A stretch of DNA of 6,047 nt from Treponema sp. GTDB taxonomy: Bacteria > Spirochaetota > Spirochaetia > Treponematales > Breznakiellaceae. Below the pieces are notes generated by a model that worked only from the letters and a program-made list of their open reading frames with translations, did not search any database and had not been told where the DNA came from. Location: positions 1-6,047 of the forward strand of contig JAISAN010000024.1 in the NCBI GenBank assembly GCA_031266635.1, written 5' to 3'. A program made the position numbers and the translations under genes. The stretch's first letter is position 1, and each line of letters starts with the position of its first letter. This document shows positions 1 through 5,432 of the stretch, piece after piece.

Positions 1-166
1 TGAAGGTAACATCTTTCCAGCCGGTACTGCTTAGAAAGTTATCGCCGTCGTTGACGAGTTCCCCAAAGGTCGCTTTGGAAGTGTTTGATTCTTGGGCAAA
101 CAAGAGGGCCGCCCCAAACATCATCATCGCTGCCAAGACGATGACCCTTTTGGTTTTCTTGCTCAT
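1..166 (-). CDS. Secreted protein of unknown function, N-terminal part only
   Basis: The gene runs off the left edge, so only about 55 residues are visible. The protein starts MSKKTKR, followed by a hydrophobic stretch (about residues 8-23, with three consecutive Met) and LFAQE. This is a classical signal peptide with likely cleavage after Ala24, so the product should be exported to the periplasm or beyond. The mature part begins QESNTSKATFGELVNDGD and I do not recognise its family. The start is chosen because AAAAGGAG lies just upstream with a spacer of about 6 bases, and because the signal peptide then begins at the N-terminus. An in-frame ATG at 244 would add 26 residues before the signal peptide and is less likely. 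The gene has its own promoter at 263-291. The leader of about 90 bases includes a small CCCTG/CAGGG hairpin at 218-228. Reality and export are fairly sure; function is unknown. Confidence 0.8.
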   Translation of the reverse strand, partial: MSKKTKRVIVLAAMMMFGAALLFAQESNTSKATFGELVNDGDNFLSSTGWKDVTF

Positions 167-262
167 AAAAGACTCCTTTTGCATAGCTTTTTGTTTAAAC
201 AATTCGCTGTACGTGTACCCTGACAGGGCGGAATACGCATGCATACCCCTTTAAACGGAACT

Positions 263-291
263 AATATAACAAAAATGACATGTTTTGTCAA
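263..291 (-). promoter_or_regulatory. Sigma70-type promoter of the secreted-protein gene
   Basis: On the minus strand, TTGACA (291-286, perfect -35) is followed after exactly 17 bases by TATATT (268-263, five of six matches to the -10). Transcription should start near 256 and give a leader of about 90 bases before the ATG at 166. It is the best consensus match among the promoters here. It lies only about 40 bases beyond the sfsA stop, with no clear terminator between, so the gene probably has its own strong transcription plus some read-through. Confidence 0.75.
276..290. repeat. Inverted repeat TGACA-N5-TGTCA overlapping the -35 element
   Basis: Five-base arms TGACA (276-280) and TGTCA (286-290) flank five bases. 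One arm is part of the -35 hexamer and the other lies in the spacer. A dimeric regulator bound here would block RNA polymerase, so it is a possible operator. The arms are short, and a match to the -35 sequence produces half of it automatically, so chance is a real alternative. Confidence 0.3.
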
Positions 292-329
292 GTAGACAAT
301 AGTTCCGCAATTCCGAATTCAAAAAATGA

Positions 330-1547
330 TCAAATGGGACCGCCCCCAATGAATCCTTCCCGGTGGCGGAACCGGAACAGCATATCGATGAAATCCCGGT
401 TTTCCTGGGGCCGGGTTTTGAAATAGTAGAGGTGGCTCCCGCAGCGGCAGTCGGAGCAGCCGAAGCCCGGAATCCCCCGGCCTCCCAGGGCCGCCAGCGC
501 CGCGGCCAGATCACATTCCAGGTTCCGGTAACTGTAAACCGGCAGGGCTTTGATGGCGGCGGCAAAGGGGCAGAGGTAATCCAGATGCCAGTGTTTCCGC
601 TTCCCCGTTTTCCGCAGATGGCGGCTGATCCGTTTTGCCAGGTTCTTCCGGGCCGAACCGGCGTACACGTACCAGCCGGGCCGGAACGCCAGGTTCCCCA
701 GGGCGCCAATTTCCGCCTCGCAGGGTTCCGCCAGTTCCAGAATAACCAAGTAGTTCCCCCCGTCTCCCGCGGCCAGTTCTCCGTGGGACAGATCCACCGG
801 AATTGACCGGGCCGCCAGCGTCGCGTTCCCATCGGGGCCGCAGTGGAGGAGGCCGGCGTGAATTGCCACCGGCCCTCCCGGACCGTTCTCCGCCGCGTGG
901 CCGTACTTACTTAACGCCGCCGCGAAAAGCGGGTCCGTGTGCAGGTTGGGGATAAAGACCCGGGGTTTCCCGTGGACGATCACGAACAGCACATGGCACT
1001 GATAGCCCTGGGCGCTGAGGGCCGCCAGTTCCTCCAGATGTTTCAGCGCCCGTTCGCTGGGGGCGTCGGGGAACATGGCCACATCATATTCAATAAGGGA
1101 GCAGGCCTTGACCTCCACCAGATGCCGCCTTCCCCGGCGGTCGACGCAGAGAAAATCAAACCGCGAATTCCCCAGGGTAAATTCGGGATGAACTTCCCGG
1201 AGGCCGGGGATAAGTTCGGGGAGGAACAGCGCCTCCGCGGCCCGGTTTGCCCGGGCGGAAAAAAAGGGGACGATGCCGCCCCGGTACCGGAGGGCCGCCA
1301 CCGTATAGGCGGTTTTTGCCGCCGGGGAAGGGGCCCGCCGTTCCAGAATCAGGCCGATCCCCGGAATGTTGCTGTCCCGGAAGCCGAAAAATTCAATGAG
1401 CCGTCCGGGGTTGGGGCAGTGGCAGGGAATTTCCCGGCCCTCCGCGCCGGCGATAATCAAAAAACGGTTGGGCCGCCGGATAAAGACCGCCTCCAGATCG
1501 TTTCTGAACAGGGAGACGGTGCTACGCGCTTTTTTTGGTGAACCCAC
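330..1547 (-). CDS. sfsA: SfsA nuclease-like protein fused to a Uri-type GIY-YIG-like domain
   Basis: The 405-residue protein is about 170 residues longer than a usual SfsA (about 230). Residues about 12-216 match SfsA: HCPNPGRL (43-50), the nuclease core with Asp131 in SRFDF and Glu145/Lys147 in VEVKACS, and FPDAPSERALKHLEEL (159-174). Residues about 265-380 look like the Uri/DUF123 group of the GIY-YIG superfamily: NYLVILEL (265-272), GWYVYAGSA (291-299), RISRH (306-310), HWHLDYL (319-325) and GFGCSDCRCGSHLYYF (361-376). SfsA was named for sugar fermentation stimulation in E. coli and has DNA-binding/nuclease features; the substrate here is unknown. Translation starts at a GTG with GGAGGT eight bases upstream. 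The first 26 bases overlap the end of the eamA-family gene, suggesting translational coupling. The two domain identities are well supported; nuclease activity of the fusion is inferred. Confidence 0.9.
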   Translation of the reverse strand: MGSPKKARSTVSLFRNDLEAVFIRRPNRFLIIAGAEGREIPCHCPNPGRLIEFFGFRDSNIPGIGLILERRAPSPAAKTAYTVAALRYRGGIVPFFSARANRAAEALFLPELIPGLREVHPEFTLGNSRFDFLCVDRRGRRHLVEVKACSLIEYDVAMFPDAPSERALKHLEELAALSAQGYQCHVLFVIVHGKPRVFIPNLHTDPLFAAALSKYGHAAENGPGGPVAIHAGLLHCGPDGNATLAARSIPVDLSHGELAAGDGGNYLVILELAEPCEAEIGALGNLAFRPGWYVYAGSARKNLAKRISRHLRKTGKRKHWHLDYLCPFAAAIKALPVYSYRNLECDLAAALAALGGRGIPGFGCSDCRCGSHLYYFKTRPQENRDFIDMLFRFRHREGFIGGGPI

Positions 1548-2544
1548 CGGCGATGACCTCCCATTGGGTTATCAGCATCCCGCAGAGCATCAGCACAAAA
1601 CCCAGCAGGGTCCAGCGGCCCACGGGTTCCGCCAGGAGGAGGACTCCACCCAGGGCGGCAAAACACCCTTCCAGGCAGAGGATAATGGTGGCGTGGGCCG
1701 GGGGCGCGTCCCGCTGGGCTACTACCTGGAGGGTGTAGGCGATACCCACCGAGGCGAAACCTCCGTAGAGCAGGGGAATCAGGTTGTCCGGGGAGCGGAT
1801 GCCGCCGGTATTGCCCCCGGCGATGTCCGCGAGCAGGGCGGGAAAGGCCCGCCAGCCGAAAAGCCCGGTCTCCACAAGGCCGGGGTCCAGCAGGTCCGCC
1901 AGCGTATGTATGGAGGGTTCCAGAAAAAAAGCGGCGGCCAGGGCGAATATGCCGCAGACCCCGAATTGTCCGGCGGAAAGCGCCAGGGGATCGATCTTCC
2001 GCACCAAAGCGTCGATGAGCAGTACATGGAAGGCCCAGAAAATAGCGCTTACCGCGGTGATCAGGTCTCCCGGATTGATCCGGTCAAGGTGTCCCGCGGC
2101 GCTGAGAAAATAGAGGCCCGTCAGGGTAAAGACCGCGCCGATCCAGGTGGCTTTCCCGGTTTTCCGCCCCAGGAAGATGCCGAAGATCGGGGTCAGCGCC
2201 ACGTAGAGGCCGGTAATAAACCCGGCGTTCCCCGCGGTGGTAAACATGATCCCCGCCTGCTGGAGCGTGACGGCGATAAAAAGGCAGCCCCCCGCCGCCA
2301 GGGAATACCGGAAAAACCGCCCCGGCGTGGGGGCCGGCGTTACCGGGCCGCCGTTTTTCCCCCGGCCCCAGCCCTGAATGAACAGGATGGGCAGCAGGGA
2401 AAGGCTTCCCAAAATAAACCGGATACCGTTAAAGGCAAAAGGCCCCACATATTCCATCCCGGAACGCTGGGCCACAAAACCGAAACCCCAGATGCCCGCC
2501 GTCAACAAAAGAAGTATATCCGCCCGCAGGGCCCGCTTGTTCAT
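1522..2544 (-). CDS. EamA/DMT-superfamily membrane transporter
   Basis: The 340-residue protein is mostly hydrophobic, with about ten predicted transmembrane helices in two EamA repeats (about residues 8-155 and 160-330), the usual size and layout of drug/metabolite transporters. The first repeat opens with TAGIWGFGFVAQRSGMEYVGPFAFNGIRF in pieces typical of EamA (TAGIWG, then FNGIRF). The end of the second repeat, ATIILCLEGCFAALGGVLLL, is also family-like. A polar loop with KNGGPVTPAPTPG (about 63-75) separates early helices. It sits in the inner membrane; the substrate (amino acid, nucleotide-sugar, drug or other metabolite) cannot be told from sequence. No good Shine-Dalgarno precedes the ATG (upstream bases TTAATCTCTCCCC), so initiation may be weak or leaderless. 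The gene ends inside sfsA (26-bp overlap), so the two should be co-transcribed. Family sure, function open. Confidence 0.88.
   Translation of the reverse strand: MNKRALRADILLLLTAGIWGFGFVAQRSGMEYVGPFAFNGIRFILGSLSLLPILFIQGWGRGKNGGPVTPAPTPGRFFRYSLAAGGCLFIAVTLQQAGIMFTTAGNAGFITGLYVALTPIFGIFLGRKTGKATWIGAVFTLTGLYFLSAAGHLDRINPGDLITAVSAIFWAFHVLLIDALVRKIDPLALSAGQFGVCGIFALAAAFFLEPSIHTLADLLDPGLVETGLFGWRAFPALLADIAGGNTGGIRSPDNLIPLLYGGFASVGIAYTLQVVAQRDAPPAHATIILCLEGCFAALGGVLLLAEPVGRWTLLGFVLMLCGMLITQWEVIAGGFTKKSA
1556..1561 (-). promoter_or_regulatory. Shine-Dalgarno GGAGGT fixing the GTG start of sfsA
   Basis: GGAGGT read on the minus strand lies eight bases before the GTG at 1547, inside the coding sequence of the upstream transporter gene. 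It supports the GTG as start and the 26-bp gene overlap. Confidence 0.75.
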
Positions 2545-2550
2545 GGGGAG

Positions 2551-2556
2551 AGATTA
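2551..2556 (-). promoter_or_regulatory. Possible -10 element TAATCT just before the transporter start
   Basis: TAATCT lies six bases before the ATG at 2544, with TTTATT 17 bases further upstream as a poor -35. Initiation here would start the RNA at or next to the ATG, giving a leaderless message, which would fit the absent ribosome binding site. The match is weak, and read-through from the upstream operon is the alternative. Confidence 0.22.
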
Positions 2557-2570
2557 ACATGGAAGAGGGG

Positions 2571-2590
2571 CGCAATAAAAGCAGCCCCGG
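2571..2590. repeat. 20-bp direct repeat, copy 1 (part of the terminator)
   Basis: The sequence cgcaataaaagcagccccgg occurs here and identically at 2696-2715, 125 bp away. This copy has its hairpin partner GGGGCTG and so forms a complete terminator. Confidence 0.85.
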
Positions 2591-2599
2591 CAGGGGCTG
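2574..2599 (-). terminator. Rho-independent terminator after the sensor-rlpA-small membrane protein operon
   Basis: Read on the minus strand, CAGCCCC (2599-2593), loop TGCC, and GGGGCTG (2588-2582) form a perfect 7-bp GC-rich stem followed by CTTTTATT. It lies about 120 bases past the stop at 2722 and just before the transporter gene. It should end the upstream operon and insulate the transporter. Confidence 0.75.
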
Positions 2600-2629
2600 T
2601 GGCTCAAAAACAAGCAACACACGCCCGGC

Positions 2630-2681
2630 GCTCAGGAAATGCCATAATACCGGGTAAATGCGCGAAGGCTTTAGCCTGAGC
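2630..2681. repeat. Long imperfect palindrome between the two 20-bp repeats
   Basis: GCTCAGG (2630-2636) pairs with CCTGAGC (2675-2681). Pairing can continue inward with AAA/TTT and GCC/GGC separated by one- and two-base bulges, leaving a loop of about 23 bases. A competing small hairpin AGGCT-TT-AGCCT lies at 2666-2677. No ORF of note is present. It may be an intergenic palindromic (REP-like) element; its role is unknown. Confidence 0.5.
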
Positions 2682-2695
2682 AGCGCGCCGTGGGA

Positions 2696-2715
2696 CGCAA
2701 TAAAAGCAGCCCCGG
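2696..2715. repeat. 20-bp direct repeat, copy 2 (degenerate terminator half)
   Basis: Identical to 2571-2590. It begins seven bases after the stop of the gene at 2722 and supplies, on the minus strand, GGGGCTG plus CTTTTATT, but the opposite stem arm is missing, so only a weak hairpin is possible. It may be half of a duplicated or interrupted terminator. Confidence 0.8.
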
Positions 2716-2721
2716 ACGGCG

Positions 2722-2997
2722 TTAAACAGCGATCTTTAGCTTTTCCGGTAGATAAAAAAACCCTACCGCCGCGCCCACCGCGCCGCAGATCATCAAAATG
2801 ACGGGCTGCTGATAGCCTTTCGCCATTTTACCGGAACCGCCGAGTGCCCGGATCGCCCTGTTGGCTCCTCCGACAAGCTTTCCCCCCATGGACTGGTGGA
2901 ATTCAACAAACTGATAAATTCCTATAGCCAGTACCACAATCCCGGCGGCTAATAACAAAACTCCGATAATTTTAACCGGACTCATTCCTTGTGCCAT
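2722..2997 (-). CDS. Small two-helix membrane protein, DUF3185-like
   Basis: With the chosen start the protein has 91 residues: MAQGMSPVKIIG, a first hydrophobic helix (about 8-27, GVLLLAAGIVVLAIGIY), a polar Gly/Ala-rich segment with several Lys/Arg (about 31-64), a second helix (about 66-83, VILMICGAVGAAVGFFYL) and a short Lys-rich tail. The pattern KIIGVLLLAAGIVVLAIG resembles DUF3185 small membrane proteins, though the polar linker is longer than usual; this is recognition by eye. The ATG at 2997 is preferred because GAGGTG lies four to six bases upstream. An ATG at 3009 would add MRCN and lacks a clear site. It starts only 18 bases after the rlpA stop, so it should be the last gene of the sensor-rlpA operon. 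No function is known. Confidence 0.75.
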   Translation of the reverse strand: MAQGMSPVKIIGVLLLAAGIVVLAIGIYQFVEFHQSMGGKLVGGANRAIRALGGSGKMAKGYQQPVILMICGAVGAAVGFFYLPEKLKIAV

Positions 2998-3015
2998 ATT
3001 ACACCTCATCCAATT

Positions 3016-3864
3016 TTAGCGCTCTTCCCGGATCAGGGCTTCACGAAAACCCGCGGCGCTTATTTTTTCCGTCAATCCTTGTACATCTTCACCCCGGACT
3101 TCCGCGAGGACCACCCGGAAAAATTCCCCGTTTCGTTCATACGCGGGGTTCAGACCGGCGTTTTTTAGTTTTTCAAAGGCCTCAACCGCGTTCCGGGCGA
3201 TCCGGTAAGCGCCTACCTGCAAACGGTAGCGCTTGTTGGGAACGGGGGAAATGGCGGGTTTCAGCACCGCCGCCCCGCCGGAGTAGCCGTATTCCGGCGG
3301 GGCCGGGGCCTGATACTGCGGCGGCACAGCGGCCTGCGGGGAGGGCGGAACCACCGCCTGGTTTTCCGCCGGGGCGGATGTCCAGCCCGGATCGACAATG
3401 CCGGGCCCGCCGCCGGGTACGGAAGATATTGCCGGAGCGGTCTCCGTATCGGTTCCCGAGGGGAACACCACCGGCCCCAGGCTTTCCACAATCACCGGGG
3501 CGGTTCCGGTGGCGATCATGTCCAATTGTTCCGCCGCCGCCCGGGAAACGTCAAGAATCCGGGCCGAAACAAAGGGCCCCCGGTCGTTCACCCTGACGCT
3601 GACTGTTCTGTTGTTATGGGTATTGGTAATGGTCAAGACCGTACCGAAAGGCAGCGTAGGATGGGCGGCGGTTAAAAGGGTAGAATTGAAAATTTCCCCT
3701 GAAGCTGTGGGCCTGCCGTCAAATTCGGTCCCATACCAGGAGGCGATCCCCTCCTGCCGGAAAATCTGTCCGCCGGGGCCCGGTTGATCCTGGGCGCTTG
3801 CCGGGGGAAGGTAAAAAAAGGCGATAAACAGCCCTGTGCATAATAGAGAATAAATCCGTTTCAT
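3016..3864 (-). CDS. rlpA: RlpA-like septal/peptidoglycan lytic transglycosylase with SPOR domain
   Basis: The 282-residue protein has a signal peptide (residues 1-24, cleavage after PASA), a double-psi beta-barrel RlpA domain (about 36-126) and a C-terminal SPOR domain (about 211-281), joined by a Pro-rich linker (about 145-195, many PP and PPxY-like steps). GIASWYGTEFDGRPTASGE is the signature start of RlpA. His68 in TAAHPTLPFGT and Asp94 in VRVNDRGPF occupy the positions important for activity in Pseudomonas RlpA, which cleaves peptidoglycan lacking stem peptides. The SPOR domain should bind such denuded glycan at division sites. Unlike E. coli RlpA there is no lipobox Cys, so it is probably soluble in the periplasm. 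The start at 3864 puts the signal peptide at the N-terminus; a start at 3894 is possible, and neither has a strong ribosome site. It follows the sensor gene by 40 bases. Confidence 0.92.
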   Translation of the reverse strand: MKRIYSLLCTGLFIAFFYLPPASAQDQPGPGGQIFRQEGIASWYGTEFDGRPTASGEIFNSTLLTAAHPTLPFGTVLTITNTHNNRTVSVRVNDRGPFVSARILDVSRAAAEQLDMIATGTAPVIVESLGPVVFPSGTDTETAPAISSVPGGGPGIVDPGWTSAPAENQAVVPPSPQAAVPPQYQAPAPPEYGYSGGAAVLKPAISPVPNKRYRLQVGAYRIARNAVEAFEKLKNAGLNPAYERNGEFFRVVLAEVRGEDVQGLTEKISAAGFREALIREER

Positions 3865-3904
3865 GCCTATTTTATCGGCAAAAGGCCCGGACATGGTGAG
3901 AAGT

Positions 3905-5110
3905 TTACATCTGAGCTTGATTTTTCTTTTCTTCCTTTTCCCGGGCCCATTCGGCCAGATGTTTTTGCAAATTCTTTTCGTTGGTAATATCCTGAATATT
4001 TCCCAAAACAAAAAATCTGCCCTCTCCCCGGTCTACGGAGACAAAATTACAGCGCAGGATCATCTCTTTTTTTGTTTCAGGGTTCAGATAGGTCAATTCC
4101 TGGATGGGGTTCAAATCCTCCAGCATTTTTTCAGTAAACCTGCGGCTGGAAATCACGGAACGGTTAAAAAGCAGCACAAAATATTCGATCATGCTGGTAA
4201 TTTCACTTTTTTTGATGGAAGGAGCTATCAAATCGGTGAACTTTTTCCCCTGGAGACTCTTGAGCCCCAGCAGGGTTTCCAGAAATTTGGAATATTGTTC
4301 CTGGATGATAAAATTCTTGTCCATAAAGAACAGCCCCACCTTGAGAGCGTCCTTCATGGCGGTAATGGTATCCCTATCCTCTTTCAGTTCCGCCGATGCG
4401 GCCTCGGCGGCGTCCTTTAATTCCCTGAGGCTTTGATTTTGCTTGTTGACCCCGTTGACCAGGTAGATGTACGCGATAAAACCGATGACGATAAAAACCG
4501 CGGACAGAATTAACTGCCGGAGGATCTGGGACCACAGCCGCTGGTATATTTGCTCGGCCTTAAAATCGCAGCCGATAACTCCCACCGCCTCCCCTGAGGA
4601 ATTGAGGATCGGCGCGTAAAGCGAAACCACCCAGCCCCACTGGGTGTTAAAATCCAGGCTGCTGATTTGGTGGGTTTTGGTCTCCATGGTCCGCAAAACC
4701 GGGGCAAGATAATTTGAAATATCCTCCTCCATTCCCAGGGGAGAAAAAGCTTCTTCATCGTCCGGGGGGGCGCTGCCGTCAATAATATACCGGAAGACCT
4801 CCCCCTGTGCCGGGGCCATAGTATACAAATAGATGCAGTTGGACTCTTCCTTAATGGCCAGCATGGCAAGCCGGGCGCTTTCGTAAAAGGGGTCCAGCGG
4901 GTCCAGGCTGAGGGCGAGGGCCTCAAAAGAATCCCCCTCAACAAGGGCGGCTGTTTTCTCAATAATAGGCCCTCCCAGCTCATAGCCGATGGTTTCGGTT
5001 ATCCCCACCAGCTGCTGAAGGGAGGTGGTAATAACAATCGAATAAACGGCAATGATAAAGAGAACGAAGAAAAGGGTAAACCGGAATTTCAGGGAATGGG
5101 ACTTTTTCAT
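3905..5110 (-). CDS. Membrane sensor with Cache-like and PAS domains, no output domain
   Basis: The 401-residue protein has a short cytoplasmic N-terminus, TM1 (about 11-30), an extracytoplasmic region (31-196), TM2 (about 197-219), a helical linker (220-250) and one PAS domain (about 255-375), ending in a charged helix (376-401). GWVVSLYAPILNSSGEAVG (159-177) leading into GVIGCDF is typical of the end of a Cache ligand-binding domain. PAS features include GLFFMDKNFIIQEQYSKF (259-276) and the terminal FFVLGNIQDITNEK (366-379). No kinase, Hpt, GGDEF or methyl-accepting domain follows, and the 40 bases past the stop hold no remnant of one. It may signal by dimerising with a partner or be a truncated receptor. 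AAGGA seven bases before the ATG supports the start. It heads the operon with rlpA, has a promoter at 5138-5166, and its ATG overlaps the stop of a small upstream frame. Confidence 0.85.
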   Translation of the reverse strand: MKKSHSLKFRFTLFFVLFIIAVYSIVITTSLQQLVGITETIGYELGGPIIEKTAALVEGDSFEALALSLDPLDPFYESARLAMLAIKEESNCIYLYTMAPAQGEVFRYIIDGSAPPDDEEAFSPLGMEEDISNYLAPVLRTMETKTHQISSLDFNTQWGWVVSLYAPILNSSGEAVGVIGCDFKAEQIYQRLWSQILRQLILSAVFIVIGFIAYIYLVNGVNKQNQSLRELKDAAEAASAELKEDRDTITAMKDALKVGLFFMDKNFIIQEQYSKFLETLLGLKSLQGKKFTDLIAPSIKKSEITSMIEYFVLLFNRSVISSRRFTEKMLEDLNPIQELTYLNPETKKEMILRCNFVSVDRGEGRFFVLGNIQDITNEKNLQKHLAEWAREKEEKKNQAQM

Positions 5111-5262
5111 GCTTTCATCCTTTGGTTGTCTTTATATAGTATCACATTTTGTAATCCAGGTTGCAAAATTTTTTGAAAAAGCAACAACGATAACAAACGG
5201 CTTGCCGTTTCAGAATCCGGTAGTCCAAAGGGATTTAATTTTGAAACAGCAAGCCGGCTCAT
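5107..5262 (-). CDS. Possible 51-residue leader frame overlapping the sensor start (ATGA)
   Basis: An open frame from ATG 5262 encodes 51 residues (MSRLAVSKLNPFGLPDSE..., ending KDNQRMKA) and stops with TGA at 5109-5107. It shares ATGA with the sensor start codon, a typical coupling overlap. It has no Shine-Dalgarno, and it contains the stem-loop and the sensor's promoter, which argues that it may be chance. The same frame stays open upstream through the C tract to 5349, but without a start codon. With a tract of 20 or 23 C it would join the short frame starting at 5374. The sequence resembles no family I know. Confidence 0.2.
   Translation of the reverse strand: MSRLAVSKLNPFGLPDSETASRLLSLLLFQKILQPGLQNVILYKDNQRMKA
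5138..5166 (-). promoter_or_regulatory. Promoter of the sensor-rlpA operon (extended -10)
   Basis: On the minus strand, TTGCAA (5166-5161) and GATACT (5143-5138) are 17 bases apart, and the TGT before GATACT makes an extended -10. Each hexamer matches consensus at four of six. The start would lie near 5131, giving a leader of about 20 bases that holds the AAGGA site. The -35 lies inside a hairpin sequence GTTGC/GCAAC (5160-5164 and 5181-5185), whose A/T-rich interior is itself nearly palindromic; this could be an operator. Confidence 0.55.
5198..5256 (-). repeat. Large inverted repeat / stem-loop upstream of the sensor gene
   Basis: CGGCTTGCCGTTTC (5198-5211) pairs with GAAACAGCAAGCCG (5243-5256) over 14 positions with a single mismatch, and about five weaker pairs (one G-U) can extend the stem inward. 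The remaining loop is about 21 bases. On the minus strand the stem is followed by TTTGTTATCG, moderately T-rich, so it could act as an attenuator or terminator for RNA from the upstream promoter, upstream of the sensor's own promoter. A transposon-derived palindrome is an alternative. Confidence 0.7.
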
Positions 5263-5281
5263 GGTGCGAAAAAATCTATTT

Positions 5282-5374
5282 TTAGGCCGAAAAGTGCGGG
5301 GGGGGGGGGGGGGGGGGGCGGCCCCGGGAAAATAATACTGTATGTTGTTTTATATTGTCAAGCGCGTTTTGCAT
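5282..5374 (-). CDS. Possible short ORF running into the poly-C tract
   Basis: ATG at 5374 is preceded by AAGGGG with a six-base spacer, a reasonable ribosome binding site. The frame reads MQNALDNIKQHTVLFSRGR, then a run of Pro from the C tract, then HFSA and TAA (30 residues with 21 C). In-frame ATGs at 5428 and 5449 could extend the N-terminus (MFGKIFAGRIFPAVKGFC before Met 5374) but lack ribosome sites. An extended -10 at 5433-5441 could drive it. Against it, a strong promoter lies inside the frame and the protein is not recognised. Its end depends on tract length. Confidence 0.25.
   Translation of the reverse strand: MQNALDNIKQHTVLFSRGRPPPPPPPHFSA
5298..5318. repeat. Homopolymer of 21 G (C on the transcribed strand)
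   Basis: Twenty-one uninterrupted G occupy this span, flanked by GC on the left and CGGCCCC on the right. Such tracts slip readily during replication and are classical contingency loci; in Treponema pallidum G tracts near tpr promoters modulate transcription by length. Here the tract begins about eight bases downstream of the predicted start of the 5332-5361 promoter. Exact length is also hard to sequence, so the count may vary. Confidence 0.95.
5332..5361 (-). promoter_or_regulatory. Strong sigma70-type promoter firing into the poly-C tract
   Basis: On the minus strand, TTGACA (5361-5356, perfect) and TATTAT (5337-5332, five of six) are separated by 18 bases. The start is expected around 5325, so the RNA would begin about GGGGCCG followed by the C tract, and then run toward the stem-loop at 5198-5256 and the sensor gene. 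Confidence 0.65.
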
Positions 5375-5432
5375 ACAAAACCCCTTAACCGCAGGGAATA
5401 TCCGTCCGGCGAAAATCTTTCCGAACATGATT

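Noticed and set aside
167..244. ATG 244 as start of the secreted protein, adding 26 residues
   Set aside because: It would bury the signal peptide and lies about 12 bases from the predicted transcript start, whereas ATG 166 has an excellent ribosome site.
251..832. Minus-strand frame of 193 codons overlapping the 3' part of sfsA
   Set aside because: It is an alternative frame within the well-supported SfsA-Uri gene, Trp/Arg-rich with no recognisable motif, and runs through the promoter of the next gene.
1530..1536. Run of seven A (minus strand) in the overlap of the transporter and sfsA as a programmed frameshift site
   Set aside because: A +1 shift would be needed to join the frames, sfsA has its own strong GGAGGT and GTG, and no stimulatory structure is apparent.
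1366..2679. Plus-strand open frame of 437 codons across the transporter and sfsA genes
   Set aside because: It is antisense to two clearly recognisable proteins, is rich in Gly, Arg, Gln and Pro as expected from a GC-rich shadow frame, and has no domain.
3865..4011. N-terminal extension of rlpA to 4011
   Set aside because: It would overlap the end of the sensor gene and put 49 residues ahead of a clear signal peptide.
3863..4420. Plus-strand 185-codon frame opposite the PAS domain
   Set aside because: Antisense shadow of the sensor gene with no domain similarity.
5052..5285. Plus-strand 77-codon frame across the sensor start and leader
   Set aside because: It begins inside the sensor gene on the opposite strand and contains the stem-loop and promoter; no ribosome site or recognisable protein.
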